Assembly: GCA_030616085.1 (NCBI GenBank)
Contig: JAUWYA010000006.1
Location: 1 to 39,355, forward strand
Direction: 5' to 3'
DNA from: Candidatus Nealsoniibacteriota bacterium
Lineage (GTDB): Bacteria > Patescibacteriota > Minisyncoccia > Minisyncoccales > GWA2-38-27
Length of the DNA: 39,355 bases
This document shows positions 14,188-22,055 of this stretch, one piece after another (positions within the stretch are counted from its first letter, which is position 1; each line of letters begins with the position of its first letter). The notes beneath the pieces are model-generated. The model was given only the letters and a program-made list of their open reading frames with translations, was not told where the DNA came from and did no database searches. The translations under genes were made by a program, and so were the position numbers.

Positions 14188-14317
14188 CAAAAAAAGAAAA
14201 GAACTCCTCTCAAGAGAAGTCTTTGTTAAAGAAACTCTTAAAGTAGGGGCTAAAAGAGCTCAACCCATTGCCTCATCCACTATTTCTGAAACTCGCACCA
14301 AAATGGGACTAAAATAG
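14188..14317 (+). pseudogene. Displaced second copy of the trpS 3' end
   Basis: Positions 14191-14317 align without gaps to 12441-12567, the last 42 codons of trpS (constant offset 1750). By hand count 107 of 127 columns match. The frame is still open and encodes KRKELLSREVFVKETLKVGA... to a TAG; protein differences are few and conservative (T to S, LSA to VGA, A to T, V to K). There is no start codon or upstream part, so it is a remnant. The bases just before hold a hairpin GTTCGC-AAAG-GCGAAC (14162-14177). A perfect terminator overlaps its stop. Confidence 0.92.
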
Positions 14318-14336
14318 CCGGCCGGCTATTTTTTTT
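14312..14336 (+). terminator. Terminator behind the displaced trpS tail
   Basis: Perfect palindrome AAATAGCCGGCCGGCTATTT (14312-14331) merging into eight Ts. It contains the remnant's TAG. Probably the original trpS terminator. It also overlaps the stop codon of the phosphomannomutase gene on the other strand. Confidence 0.85.
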
Positions 14337-15729
14337 ATCCGCTTTTCCATTTTTTGCCGATTTCCGGATATTGGTTTAGATATTTTTTAACAATTTTCTG
14401 GAACTCTTCCAACCTCTCTTTAGTTTTTGCTTCAAAGCCCAAAACCAAAACCGGAAGATTAGAAGAAGCCCTGATTAGAAACCAGCCGTCTGGAAACTGA
14501 ACCCTGGCTCCATTAACATCAATGACATTTTCTTTACCAAAATCCTTTTTAATTTGCTCAACTAGTTTCTCCACTGTTTTATATTTTATCTCATCAGCAC
14601 AGTTAACATGAATAGTGGGAGTCTTGAAATACTGAGGTGTAGTTTTCATAACCTCTGAAAAAGACTTGTCTTGGCCCGAAAGATATTCCAATAATTTTAA
14701 AGAGGCAAAAACCGCATCGTCATAATCATAATAGCCATAGCGATAAAATATATGACCACTACCCTCTCCACCCAAAACAGCATCCACTTCTTTGCTTTTC
14801 TGTTTAATATATGAATGGCCGGTTTTCCAAATGATCGGCTTGCCACCATTGCTCTCAATATCCTCAAATAATCCTTGGGTTGCTTTGACGTCAAAAACTA
14901 TGGCTGAACCTGGTTTTTCTTTCAAGGCCTGACGAGCTAAAATAATCAAAACCTGATCAGGAAAAACATTCTCTCCTCTTTCATTGCAAAAGCCGACTCG
15001 ATCACCGTCTCCGTCATAACTAAGACCTATATCAGCTTTCTCTTTTTTAACTTTCTCTGACAAAGCCTTCTGAGCTTTCACTAAAGTAGGGTTAGGCTCA
15101 TGGTTAGGAAAAGAAAAATCTATATCGCAAAATTGTTCAATCACCTGACAACCTGCTTCTCCTAAAATTTGAGGGGCGATCAGCCCGGCCGTGCCATTGC
15201 CACAATTAATCACTACTTTTAACTTTTTCTTTAAATTAATCTTTGACAATACCTCTTTTTTGTAATCTTCAAATATGCCTTCGTATTTTCTCAACTTGCC
15301 CTGACCAGAAATAAAATCGTTGTTTAAAATAATTTCGTATATTTCTTTTACACCCTCGGGCAACAAAGTGGTAGAAAAATCATAAGCCAGCTTAAAACCG
15401 CTCCAACCGTTAGGATTATGAGAAGCAGTAATCATAGCTCCGCCCTTTATTTTCAAATGATACTGGGAAAAATAAAGAACCGGCGAAATGACCATGCCAA
15501 TTTCAACCACATTAATTCCGGAAAAAAGCAGGCCTTTGATAAAACTATTTTTTAGCATTTCCGAATACTCGCGAGCATCAAAACCAACTACTGCCTCTTT
15601 TAGCCCCCTCCTTTTAAGAAAAACGGCAAAACCTTTAGCAATAATTTCAGAGCTCTTTTCATTCAACTCCTTATCATTAACCCGGCCCCTAATATCATAT
15701 TCTCGGAACATTGTTTTTTCAATTTCCAT
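14335..15729 (-). CDS. Phosphomannomutase/phosphoglucomutase
   Basis: 464 residues of the alpha-D-phosphohexomutase family, moving phosphate between C1 and C6 of mannose or glucose for glycan precursors. The catalytic serine loop TASHNPNGWSGFK (about 100-112), metal loop SYDGDGDRVGF (about 238-248), sugar loop GEGSGH and phosphate loop RASSNLPVLVLG near the C-terminus are all present. Which sugar is preferred cannot be read. It converges with the trpS tail and diverges from ychF. On the minus strand TATAAT at 15773-15778 gives a short leader. It could supply precursors for the O-antigen-ligase-like protein at 30186. Confidence 0.93.
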   Translation of the reverse strand: MEIEKTMFREYDIRGRVNDKELNEKSSEIIAKGFAVFLKRRGLKEAVVGFDAREYSEMLKNSFIKGLLFSGINVVEIGMVISPVLYFSQYHLKIKGGAMITASHNPNGWSGFKLAYDFSTTLLPEGVKEIYEIILNNDFISGQGKLRKYEGIFEDYKKEVLSKINLKKKLKVVINCGNGTAGLIAPQILGEAGCQVIEQFCDIDFSFPNHEPNPTLVKAQKALSEKVKKEKADIGLSYDGDGDRVGFCNERGENVFPDQVLIILARQALKEKPGSAIVFDVKATQGLFEDIESNGGKPIIWKTGHSYIKQKSKEVDAVLGGEGSGHIFYRYGYYDYDDAVFASLKLLEYLSGQDKSFSEVMKTTPQYFKTPTIHVNCADEIKYKTVEKLVEQIKKDFGKENVIDVNGARVQFPDGWFLIRASSNLPVLVLGFEAKTKERLEEFQKIVKKYLNQYPEIGKKWKSG

Positions 15730-15753
15730 AGTGTTTTAGATTAAAATATTGAA

Positions 15754-15782
15754 TTGACTTTCATGTAAATCTATTATACCAT
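15754..15782 (+). promoter_or_regulatory. Leaderless promoter of ychF
   Basis: TTGACT (15754-15759), 17 bases, TACCAT (15777-15782), six bases before the ATG at 15789. The overlapping ATTATA (15773-15778) is a minus-strand TATAAT for the divergent phosphomannomutase gene. Confidence 0.55.
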
Positions 15783-15788
15783 AGATTT

Positions 15789-16613
15789 ATGAGTTTTTCA
15801 GTAGGTATTATTGGTCTTCCAAACGTTGGAAAGTCCACCTTGTTCAAAGCTCTAACCAAGAAAAGAGTTGATATTGCTGATTATCCTTTTACTACTATTG
15901 ATCCTAATATAGGCATGGTAACTGTGCCTGATAAAAGATTAAAGCAAATTGCTTCAATCATCCAGCCAAAAAAAACTATTGAAACTGTTATTAAGTTTGT
16001 TGACATTGCCGGTCTTGTCAAAGGCGCTCACAAAGGAGAAGGAATGGGAAACCAATTCTTATCACATATTAGACCGTGCGATGCAGTAATAGAGGTAGTC
16101 AAAGCTTTTGGCGATTCTAATCCAGAACAGGACATTGAAATAATCAAAAATGAGTTATTGATGAAAGACCAAGAGCTTGAAAATAATGTTTTAAGCTCAA
16201 AGCCGAAAATATATTTATTTAACATTAAAGAAGATAATACAAATTTACCTGAAATTGAAAATAGCTTGGCAATTGATTTAAAAACAGAGTCAGAAATAAA
16301 TGATTTGTCTCCAGAAGAAATTGAAGAATTAAAAATCCAATCAAAGCTTGACGAGTTAATCCTGGCTTGTTACAATATCTTAGACCTAATTACTTTCTTT
16401 ACTACGACCGGAGGAAAAGAAGTCAGGGCTTGGACTATAAAAAAAGGCTCTGATGTTATTGCAGCCGCAACTAAAGTTCATACTGATTTTGCTGAGAAGT
16501 TTATCAAAGCAGAAGTGATTTCCTGGCAAAAATTAGTTGAATCCGGTTCTCATGTCATAGTTGGAAAAGAATATATTGTTCAAGACGGAGATATAATTGA
16601 GTTCAAGATTTAA
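15789..16613 (+). CDS. ychF: YchF/Obg-like ATPase lacking the helical arm
   Basis: A ribosome-associated P-loop ATPase of the OLA1/YchF family. GLPNVGKST (9-17), PFTTIDPNIG, DIAGLVKGAHKGEG and NIKED (the altered NKxD giving ATP preference) mark the G domain. The C-terminal TGS domain (about 190-274) ends with the conserved VGKEYIVQDGDIIEFKI. Total length is 274 residues against about 360 in typical YchF. The coiled-coil A domain normally inserted after IKNELLMKDQELE is missing: only about ten residues bridge to SKPKIYLFNI. No frameshift is seen, so this looks like a true in-frame reduction. It is leaderless. Confidence 0.92.
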   Translation: MSFSVGIIGLPNVGKSTLFKALTKKRVDIADYPFTTIDPNIGMVTVPDKRLKQIASIIQPKKTIETVIKFVDIAGLVKGAHKGEGMGNQFLSHIRPCDAVIEVVKAFGDSNPEQDIEIIKNELLMKDQELENNVLSSKPKIYLFNIKEDNTNLPEIENSLAIDLKTESEINDLSPEEIEELKIQSKLDELILACYNILDLITFFTTTGGKEVRAWTIKKGSDVIAAATKVHTDFAEKFIKAEVISWQKLVESGSHVIVGKEYIVQDGDIIEFKI

Positions 16614-16619
16614 GAACCT

Positions 16620-16671
16620 GCCTTCGACAGAACCTTGATTCGCTATTGTATAAATATATAATCTTGAATTA
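16620..16671 (+). promoter_or_regulatory. rpsF promoter within a duplicated promoter module
   Basis: TTGATT (16635-16640), 16 bases, TATAAT (16657-16662), 18 bases before rpsF. The surrounding 52 bases resemble 32524-32577 (minus), the promoter of the O-antigen-ligase-like gene. They share GCCTTC, ACCTTGATTCGCTA and ATATATAATCTTGAATTA. Confidence 0.75.
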
Positions 16672-16680
16672 ACAATCAAT

Positions 16681-17079
16681 ATGAAAAATTACGAATTAAC
16701 TTATTTAATTTCATCAGATGTTTCTGGAGAAGAATTAAAAAATCTTTCTGAAAAGATAAAAAGTTTTGTTCAGGAAGAAGAAGGCGCTATAAAAAAAACA
16801 ACAGAACCATCTAAAACAAAACTTGGATACCAAATAAAGGAAAAAGGGGAAGCGTTTTCATGTATTCTGAATTTTTCTTTAAATCCTGAAAAAATAGCGG
16901 ATTTAGAAAAGAAATTAAAAGCAGAAAACCAAATTCTCCGTTATATGATTTTAAATAAAGATCTTTTTGAAAAGATCCTTTATCCAAAACGAACCAGTCC
17001 TAAACTGGAAACAAAAGAATCTGAAAAGGTCGAATTAAAAGAAATAGACAAAAAAATAGAAGAAATTTTAAAAGAGTAA
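16681..17079 (+). CDS. rpsF: 30S ribosomal protein S6
   Basis: 132 residues. The N-terminal 95 have the S6 fold: MKNYELTYLIS start, TKLGYQIKEKGEAFSCIL and LKAENQILRYMILNK. The C-terminus has a charged, Lys/Glu-rich extension (about 105-132). S6 binds S18 on the 30S platform, and rpsR lies two genes downstream in the classic rpsF-ssb-rpsR order. No Shine-Dalgarno precedes the ATG. Confidence 0.93.
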   Translation: MKNYELTYLISSDVSGEELKNLSEKIKSFVQEEEGAIKKTTEPSKTKLGYQIKEKGEAFSCILNFSLNPEKIADLEKKLKAENQILRYMILNKDLFEKILYPKRTSPKLETKESEKVELKEIDKKIEEILKE

Positions 17080-17159
17080 GCGATACCAATAATACTGATC
17101 TTCATACCAATGATACGAATATTAGTATAATTAGTATGCAATTCGTATATTAGTATCGC
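17080..17159. repeat. Nested palindromic element between rpsF and ssb
   Basis: Outer arms GCGATACCAATAATAC (17080-17095) and GTATATTAGTATCGC (17145-17159), and inner arms ATACGAAT (17113-17120) and ATTCGTAT (17140-17147), form one long A/T-rich hairpin, with repeated TTAGTAT/ATACTAA words. It fills the whole gap, begins immediately after the rpsF stop and ends seven bases before ssb. Confidence 0.75.
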
Positions 17160-17166
17160 TATTATA

Positions 17167-17625
17167 ATGAATTTCAACAAAGTAGTTCTTATTGGTCGTC
17201 TTACCAAAGATCCAGAAACAAAAACCATTCCTTCGGGTCATATGGTTTGCAGTTTTGGATTGGCAACCAACAGAGTGTGGACTGACCGACAAACAAACCA
17301 AAAACAAGAAAAAGTGGAATTTCATAATATTGTTCTATGGAGAAAATTGGCTGAAATCGCTTCCCAATATCTGCGCAAAGGAAGTTTAGTTTTAATTGAA
17401 GGAAGAATCCAAACAAGATCTTGGGAAGACCAAACAGGCAATAGAAAATACAGAACAGAAATTATTGCTGAAAACATACAATTAGCGCCAAGAAGTTTTT
17501 CTCCAATGAAACAAAATCATCCGCAAACACAAGAAGGACGAGAAGATATTCCAATTATTGAAGAAGATAAACACCAAGACAAGGAACAAGATAAAGAAAT
17601 CCGGGTAGAAGACATACCTTTATAA
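17167..17625 (+). CDS. ssb: Single-stranded DNA-binding protein
   Basis: 152 residues. OB fold in 1-110 (NKVVLIGRLTKDPETK, FHNIVLWRKLAEIASQYL, LIEGRIQTRSWED). A polar Gln/Glu/Asp-rich linker follows, then a short acidic tail ending VEDIPL, a variant of the DDIPF tip that recruits SSB partners: Leu replaces the usual Phe. It protects single strands in replication, recombination and uptake. TTATAAT overlaps the start codon region, so a leaderless internal start of transcription is possible. rpsR follows four bases after the stop. Confidence 0.95.
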   Translation: MNFNKVVLIGRLTKDPETKTIPSGHMVCSFGLATNRVWTDRQTNQKQEKVEFHNIVLWRKLAEIASQYLRKGSLVLIEGRIQTRSWEDQTGNRKYRTEIIAENIQLAPRSFSPMKQNHPQTQEGREDIPIIEEDKHQDKEQDKEIRVEDIPL

Positions 17626-17629
17626 AATT

Positions 17630-17827
17630 ATGGATTGTTATTTTTGCCAAAGAAATATCAGAGAAATTGATTTTAGAAATACAGAGCTTCTTAAGAGGTT
17701 CGTTTCTGGCTTGGGCAAAATCAAAGCCAAAAAAAGAACCGGAGTATGTTCTAAACACCAGAGACATCTGGCAAAAGCAATAAAAAGAGCCCGACATATT
17801 GGATTATTGTCAGCTACGACTAAATAA
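17630..17827 (+). CDS. rpsR: 30S ribosomal protein S18
   Basis: 65 residues, close to the usual size. The S18 core is clear: CYFCQRNIREIDFRNTELL, then RTGVCSKHQRHLAKAIKRAR HIGLL. Cys3, Cys6 and Cys44/His47 could bind zinc in the style of zinc-containing S18. It ends the rpsF-ssb-rpsR operon, with a strong terminator directly after. Confidence 0.94.
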   Translation: MDCYFCQRNIREIDFRNTELLKRFVSGLGKIKAKKRTGVCSKHQRHLAKAIKRARHIGLLSATTK

Positions 17828-17830
17828 AAA

Positions 17831-17880
17831 AACTAAATTAAGTTTACTTCTACGAGATTAAACTTAGTTTAGTTTTTTTA
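17831..17880. terminator. Bidirectional terminator between rpsR and recA
   Basis: AACTAAATTAAGTTTA (17831-17846) pairs with TAAACTTAGTTTAGTT (17858-17873), one mismatch, followed by seven Ts on plus; A-rich flank gives Ts on minus. The recA stop codon lies in its end. Confidence 0.88.
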
Positions 17881-18864
17881 TACTTGTTCAATAACAGCTT
17901 TTTTGAGCTTTTTCATTATCTGAGGATTCTCTTTCAAAAATGCCTTTGCTCCCTCCATCCCCTGTCCTAATTTCTGGTTATCATATTGATACCAGCTTCC
18001 TGACTTTTTGATAATATCATTCTTTAATCCGAAATTCAAAAGATCTGCTATATATGATATTCCTTCATTATAATAAATATCAAATTCAGTAATCTTAAAA
18101 GGAGCAGCCACTTTATTCTTAACTATTTTTGCCTTAATCCTGCTTCCAATAATCTCATCTCCGTGCTTTATCTGGGCAACTCTTCTTAAATTAATCCTTA
18201 CTGAAGAATAAAATTTAAGAGCCAAACCTCCTGGTGTAGTTTCTGGATTTCCCCAAACTACGCCTATTTTCATTCTGGTTTGGTTCAAGAATACAACAGA
18301 GGTTTTGGTTTTAGCAACAATTGAAGCTAACTTTCTAAGAGCGGCAGACATTAATCTTGCCTGGAGCCCTATTTGAAGATCACCTATTTCTCCAGCAATT
18401 TCAGCTTTAGGAGTTAAAGCGGCTACTGAATCAATAATAATAACATCTATTTTGCTTGATCTAATCAAGCTTTCAACAATTTGCAAGGCCTGTTCTCCTG
18501 AATCTGGCTGAGAAATTAAAAGATCGTTAATATTTACTCCAATTCTCTTGGCATATTCAGGATCCAAGGCATGCTCTGCATCTATAAAAGCGGCTACTCC
18601 GCCTTTTTTTTGAGCCTCAGCGCAGATATGTAATGCCAACGTACTTTTCCCTGTAGATTCAATCCCATAAATCTCAATTACTCTTCCTCTAGGGATTCCA
18701 CCTATTCCTAGAGATCTATCCAAAGAAACAGAACCAGTAGAAATAGCGTTTACATCAACATGACCTACTTCTCTAAGCTTCATAATCGCGCCTTCGCCAA
18801 AACGCTCTTTAATTTCATCTATTGTTTCTTGTAGATCGTTTTTTTCTTCTTTTTCTTTTGCCAT
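17878..18864 (-). CDS. recA: Recombinase RecA
   Basis: 328 residues, slightly short for RecA (about 350) because the acidic C-terminal tail is reduced. Walker A GIESTGKS (67-74), [14 protein letters not shown] Walker B region, [10 protein letters not shown] and [17 protein letters not shown] are present. The L1 loop reads [13 protein letters not shown] instead of GEMGDSHVGLQAR. It catalyses strand exchange for repair and for integration of imported DNA, and the DprA gene in this window encodes its usual loader in transformation. A TTGATT-16-TATTAT promoter ends five bases before ATG, so the mRNA is effectively leaderless. No SOS-type dyad is seen. Confidence 0.97.
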   Translation of the reverse strand: MAKEKEEKNDLQETIDEIKERFGEGAIMKLREVGHVDVNAISTGSVSLDRSLGIGGIPRGRVIEIYGIESTGKSTLALHICAEAQKKGGVAAFIDAEHALDPEYAKRIGVNINDLLISQPDSGEQALQIVESLIRSSKIDVIIIDSVAALTPKAEIAGEIGDLQIGLQARLMSAALRKLASIVAKTKTSVVFLNQTRMKIGVVWGNPETTPGGLALKFYSSVRINLRRVAQIKHGDEIIGSRIKAKIVKNKVAAPFKITEFDIYYNEGISYIADLLNFGLKNDIIKKSGSWYQYDNQKLGQGMEGAKAFLKENPQIMKKLKKAVIEQV

Positions 18865-18869
18865 ATTCT

Positions 18870-18897
18870 ATAATAACATATCACTACCAGAAATCAA
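18870..18897 (-). promoter_or_regulatory. Leaderless recA promoter
   Basis: Minus strand: TTGATT (18892-18897), 16 bases, TATTAT (18870-18875), five bases to the ATG (18864). Confidence 0.6.
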
Positions 18898-18912
18898 CAA
18901 CCCTTTGTGAAT

Positions 18913-18936
18913 AAAAAAAACACCCAAACATGGGCT
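18913..18936 (-). terminator. Terminator of ftsK
   Basis: On minus CCCA-TGTT-TGGG, extended weakly by flanking A/T pairs, is followed by eight Ts. It lies 24 bases after the ftsK stop. Confidence 0.55.
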
Positions 18937-18960
18937 TTTTTGTTTAAAAAGATTAATTCC

Positions 18961-21195
18961 TTAAACTTTTTCCCATTCGCCTTTATCTTCAGGATTATCT
19001 TTCTCCATGCTTTCTATATTTTCTGCTGTTTCCACATTTCCATAAACCTCCCGCGCTCTTGCTCCTTCGCCAGGTCCAACCACTCCCCGCTCTTCTAAAA
19101 TATCAATCAATCTGGCTGCTCTGGCATAACCAATTCGCAGTCTCCTCTGAAGCAAAGAAGCAGAGGCCTTATTTGCTTCAATCACCAATCTTTTTGCTTC
19201 TTCATAAAGCAAATCCTCTTGATCATATGAAACCCCAGCGCTTTGTTCCTGCCTTTCTGAATCTCTTTCTAATTCCTGAATTAACCCAGTTTCCATTTCT
19301 TTTTGCGGCTCCAATTCTTCTTTTTTTGACATTATATGCTTGACTACTTTTCTAACTTCTTTTTCAGAAACATAAGAACCTTGAATTCTCTTTGGCTTGG
19401 CTATTTCAGCTGAAACATAAAGCAAATCTCCTAAACCAAGAAGTTTCTCAGCTCCAGCTGTGTCCAGAACTGTTCGGGAATCAACTTGGGAAGCAACTTG
19501 AAAAGTAATCCGCGACGTTATGTTTGCTTTAATTAAACCGGTAATTACTTCCACTGACGGCCGCTGGGTAGCCACTATCAAATGAATGCCAACTGCTCTT
19601 GCCATCTGAGCTAAACGAACGATCCCTGCCTCAATCTCTCTCCCTTTAGCTGCCATCAAATCAGCCAGCTCATCAATAATCAGAACAATAAACGGCAAAG
19701 GAGGACTACCATCTTTTAAAGTCAACTCGTTGAAAGAAGCAATATCTCTTGCCTTGGCTTCTGATAATACATCAAACCTTCTTTCCATTTCATCGGTCAG
19801 CCATTTTAAAGCGCTAATAGTTTGCTTAGCACTATAAATTACTGGGCATAAAAGATGGGGAAGATTATTATAAACTGGGAACTCAACTCTTTTTGGATCA
19901 ACCAAAATAAATCTCAGGTTTTCTGGACTAGCGCTTTTGAAAGAAGTGCTGGGCTGATAAAGCAAGCTTAAAATTAAAGAATTGAGAAAAATGGTCTTAC
20001 CTGTTCCGGTACTGCCAGCCACCAAAAGATGAGGCATTCTGGCTAAATCAGTATAAACTGGAAGACCAGAAACATCTCTGCCTAAAGCAAGCACTAAACT
20101 TGACAAAGATTTTTGGAAATCAGGACCTTCAATTAAGTTTCTCAGTCTAACCTGAGCCCGAGCTTTATTAGGAATTTCAATGCCAACTAACGACCTGCCT
20201 GGAATAGGAGCTTCAATTCTAATCGGATGGCTAGCCAAAGCCAGAGACAAATCATTAGACAGGCCAGTGATTTTAGATAGCTTTACTCCCTCAGCCGGCT
20301 TCAAAGTATATTGCGTGACAGTCGGACCAATGTTTACTTCCGACATTACCACTTCAATATTAAAGTTCTCTAATGTCTTTTTAATAACTGCTGAATTTAC
20401 TTTGGTATCACCGCTGGTAGGAGCACCGCGATCCGGCTCTAAAAGATTAAATGGAGGAGGTTGATAAGAAAAAGTTCTATTACCATCTACTGATTTTGTC
20501 TCTAATTTCATACCCGCCAACACAGAACTTTCATCTTGCTTTAGTTCTTTTGAAGCAGAATCAGGAATCTCTTTAATTTTAAACTTAGGCATAAAGATTC
20601 TTTTAATAATAGATGGTTTAACAGGAGCTTCTTCTTTATCCAGGGCTTGAGGAGATTCAAGAGCTTCCTTTTTACGAGGTTTACCTAAGAAGTGCCAGAA
20701 AATTAAACTTCCAATAACAATTAAAGCTAAAAATATAATTTGGGCTGCCCAAAATCCAAAATACTTTAGAAGAGGCCAGGATAAAAGATAGCCCAGCCAG
20801 CCGCCTTTCATAGATTCTGGATTAAAACCAGCCGAAATCCCGGTTATTCCAAAGATTAAAAGCAAACCAGCTAAAATTACTGGCCAAAAGGTTTTTCTTC
20901 CTTTTTTAAAAAACTTCTCGTCGCCTTTTGCAAATAAAAGCGCTAATCCTCCCAAAATAAATATTAAAGGGATTAAAAAAACTGTTTCTCCAACTAAGAA
21001 CCTGCCCGCTTTCATAAAGTAAAGGCCTGCTTTTCCAGCTTTGTCAAAAAAACTTAAACCAGCAATTACTGCTATTAAAATCATTAAAACTCCGAAAATC
21101 ATTTGCTTTATCTCAACAGGCAAAGCAAAACGACCACGCCTTTTTTCTCGTTTTTCAAATTTCTTCTTAAATTTTCTCTTTTTTCTCTTAGACAT
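18961..21195 (-). CDS. ftsK: DNA translocase FtsK/SpoIIIE
   Basis: 744 residues. The N-terminus is very basic (MSKRKKRKFKKKFEKREKRR), followed by four membrane helices between about 28 and 175. A linker follows, then the RecA-like motor with Walker A VAGSTGTGKT (about 388-397), IIDELADLM Walker B and IVATQRPSVEVITG. A C-terminal winged-helix gamma domain (ASASLLQRRLRIGYARAARLIDILEERGVVGP) reads polar DNA motifs. It pumps chromosome DNA at the septum. Originally it was probably the direct neighbour of rpoC, since a copy of the rpoC end lies 41 bases before its start. Confidence 0.96.
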   Translation of the reverse strand: MSKRKKRKFKKKFEKREKRRGRFALPVEIKQMIFGVLMILIAVIAGLSFFDKAGKAGLYFMKAGRFLVGETVFLIPLIFILGGLALLFAKGDEKFFKKGRKTFWPVILAGLLLIFGITGISAGFNPESMKGGWLGYLLSWPLLKYFGFWAAQIIFLALIVIGSLIFWHFLGKPRKKEALESPQALDKEEAPVKPSIIKRIFMPKFKIKEIPDSASKELKQDESSVLAGMKLETKSVDGNRTFSYQPPPFNLLEPDRGAPTSGDTKVNSAVIKKTLENFNIEVVMSEVNIGPTVTQYTLKPAEGVKLSKITGLSNDLSLALASHPIRIEAPIPGRSLVGIEIPNKARAQVRLRNLIEGPDFQKSLSSLVLALGRDVSGLPVYTDLARMPHLLVAGSTGTGKTIFLNSLILSLLYQPSTSFKSASPENLRFILVDPKRVEFPVYNNLPHLLCPVIYSAKQTISALKWLTDEMERRFDVLSEAKARDIASFNELTLKDGSPPLPFIVLIIDELADLMAAKGREIEAGIVRLAQMARAVGIHLIVATQRPSVEVITGLIKANITSRITFQVASQVDSRTVLDTAGAEKLLGLGDLLYVSAEIAKPKRIQGSYVSEKEVRKVVKHIMSKKEELEPQKEMETGLIQELERDSERQEQSAGVSYDQEDLLYEEAKRLVIEANKASASLLQRRLRIGYARAARLIDILEERGVVGPGEGARAREVYGNVETAENIESMEKDNPEDKGEWEKV

Positions 21196-21235
21196 ATTTA
21201 TGATGAGCTAGTCCCGAACTACTCTGCAACTGTTA

Positions 21236-21287
21236 TTTTATTTTACCATTTTAAGCTACTTTCTAAAACCAGTGCTTACTGGAATAA
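21236..21287 (-). pseudogene. Displaced second copy of the rpoC 3' end
   Basis: Aligns without gaps to 22919-22970 (constant offset 1683); by hand count 46 of 52 columns match. The minus strand encodes IPVSTGFRK followed by TAG, against IPAGTGFRK-TAG in rpoC, and shares the following TTAAAATGGTAAAATAAAA. It begins right at the stop of the retropepsin-like gene, so rpoC's tail is on both sides of the segment 21288-22916. Confidence 0.88.
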
Positions 21288-21749
21288 TTAATTTGAATTT
21301 TTATTATAAATAGATTTTTCGAAATCTTCACTTTTTCTAGAAATAAAGATTGTATTTTTATTCTTGTTATCAAAAATTACAAAGAAATAAGAAAAAATTG
21401 GATTACGTCCTAACACACGAGGCGTATCATTTTTTTCTGAAAAAGCAACCTCTACTTTTAATTTCTCTTCTCCTATTTTAATAACAGCAGGGTGTAAAAA
21501 AGCTGGAAATTTATCTCCGCTTATGCTCCCGACATCAATCTTCTTTCCTTCACCAAGAGAAAACCCCAATAATTCTGCATCGCTTTTCGTAAAAAGGGAA
21601 ACTTCGGCTCCAGAATCAACCAAAACTAAAAAAGAGAATTCTTCATTAGAATTCTTTTTGAATAAACTTATATCTATTGCTGGAAAGGTATTTACTTTTC
21701 CTCCTTCTAAAAAAAGCTTAAATCCGTAAGGAAAAATGTATTTTTTCAT
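21288..21749 (-). CDS. Retropepsin-like aspartic protease
   Basis: 153 residues. The clan AA signature is visible: FLVLVDSGAEVSLF (catalytic Asp in DSGA) and, near the end, RVLGRNPIFSYFFVIFD (the second conserved LGR segment with a following beta hairpin). One copy per chain means it would work as a homodimer. There is no signal peptide, so it is cytosolic. The ATG overlaps the stop of the preceding 69-residue gene (ATGA). The substrate is unknown. It lies in the cassette behind rpoC, and its stop abuts the displaced rpoC tail. Confidence 0.8.
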   Translation of the reverse strand: MKKYIFPYGFKLFLEGGKVNTFPAIDISLFKKNSNEEFSFLVLVDSGAEVSLFTKSDAELLGFSLGEGKKIDVGSISGDKFPAFLHPAVIKIGEEKLKVEVAFSEKNDTPRVLGRNPIFSYFFVIFDNKNKNTIFISRKSEDFEKSIYNKNSN

Positions 21750-21955
21750 AAAAAATAAACAAAAACTTCTTCTTTGGGCACAAAGAGTAATAAGATATCT
21801 TTTGTTGATTTTTCCGGAAATAGTTTTTTTGCTTTTTCAAATGCCTCTTTTGAAGACTCTCCTTCGGCAACCACCTTTCCATCCACAATAGCTAAATCTT
21901 TCCCCCTGAACTTGAAAAAGTCAATAACCGGAATTTTATTTTGTTCTTCTTTCAT
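21746..21955 (-). CDS. DUF5678-like small protein paired with the protease
   Basis: 69 residues from ATG at 21955 (an in-frame TTG precedes it but is less likely). The core FFKFRGKDLAIVDGKVVAEG followed by SSKEAFEKAKKLFP and a hydrophobic beta end resembles the DUF5678 fold (beta hairpin, helix, strand). TATAAT (21963-21968) lies seven bases before the ATG, so it is leaderless. Four-base overlap with the protease gene indicates coupled, stoichiometric expression. It may be the substrate, inhibitor or specificity partner of the protease; this is inference. Confidence 0.7.
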   Translation of the reverse strand: MKEEQNKIPVIDFFKFRGKDLAIVDGKVVAEGESSKEAFEKAKKLFPEKSTKDILLLFVPKEEVFVYFL

Positions 21956-21962
21956 CAATTTT

Positions 21963-21968
21963 ATTATA
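21963..21968 (-). promoter_or_regulatory. Leaderless -10 box of the DUF5678/protease pair
   Basis: Perfect TATAAT on the minus strand seven bases before the ATG. No convincing -35 box is visible; the sequence upstream is nearly all A/T. Confidence 0.55.
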
Positions 21969-22012
21969 ACTTATTTTAAAAATAAAATAAAGATTTTTTA
22001 ACTCTTAGCCCG

Positions 22013-22051
22013 CGGATCAGTTTGGGCTGGTTGACATCCGATATCAACCAC
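22013..22051. other. Two small hairpins downstream of the prepilin gene
   Basis: GGTTGA/TCAACC (22031-22051, nine-base loop) and CCC/GGG within AGCCC...GGGCT (about 22007-22030) sit in the gap behind the prepilin stop. Neither has a T-run on the minus strand, so they are not convincing terminators. Confidence 0.35.
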
Positions 22052-22055
22052 AATA

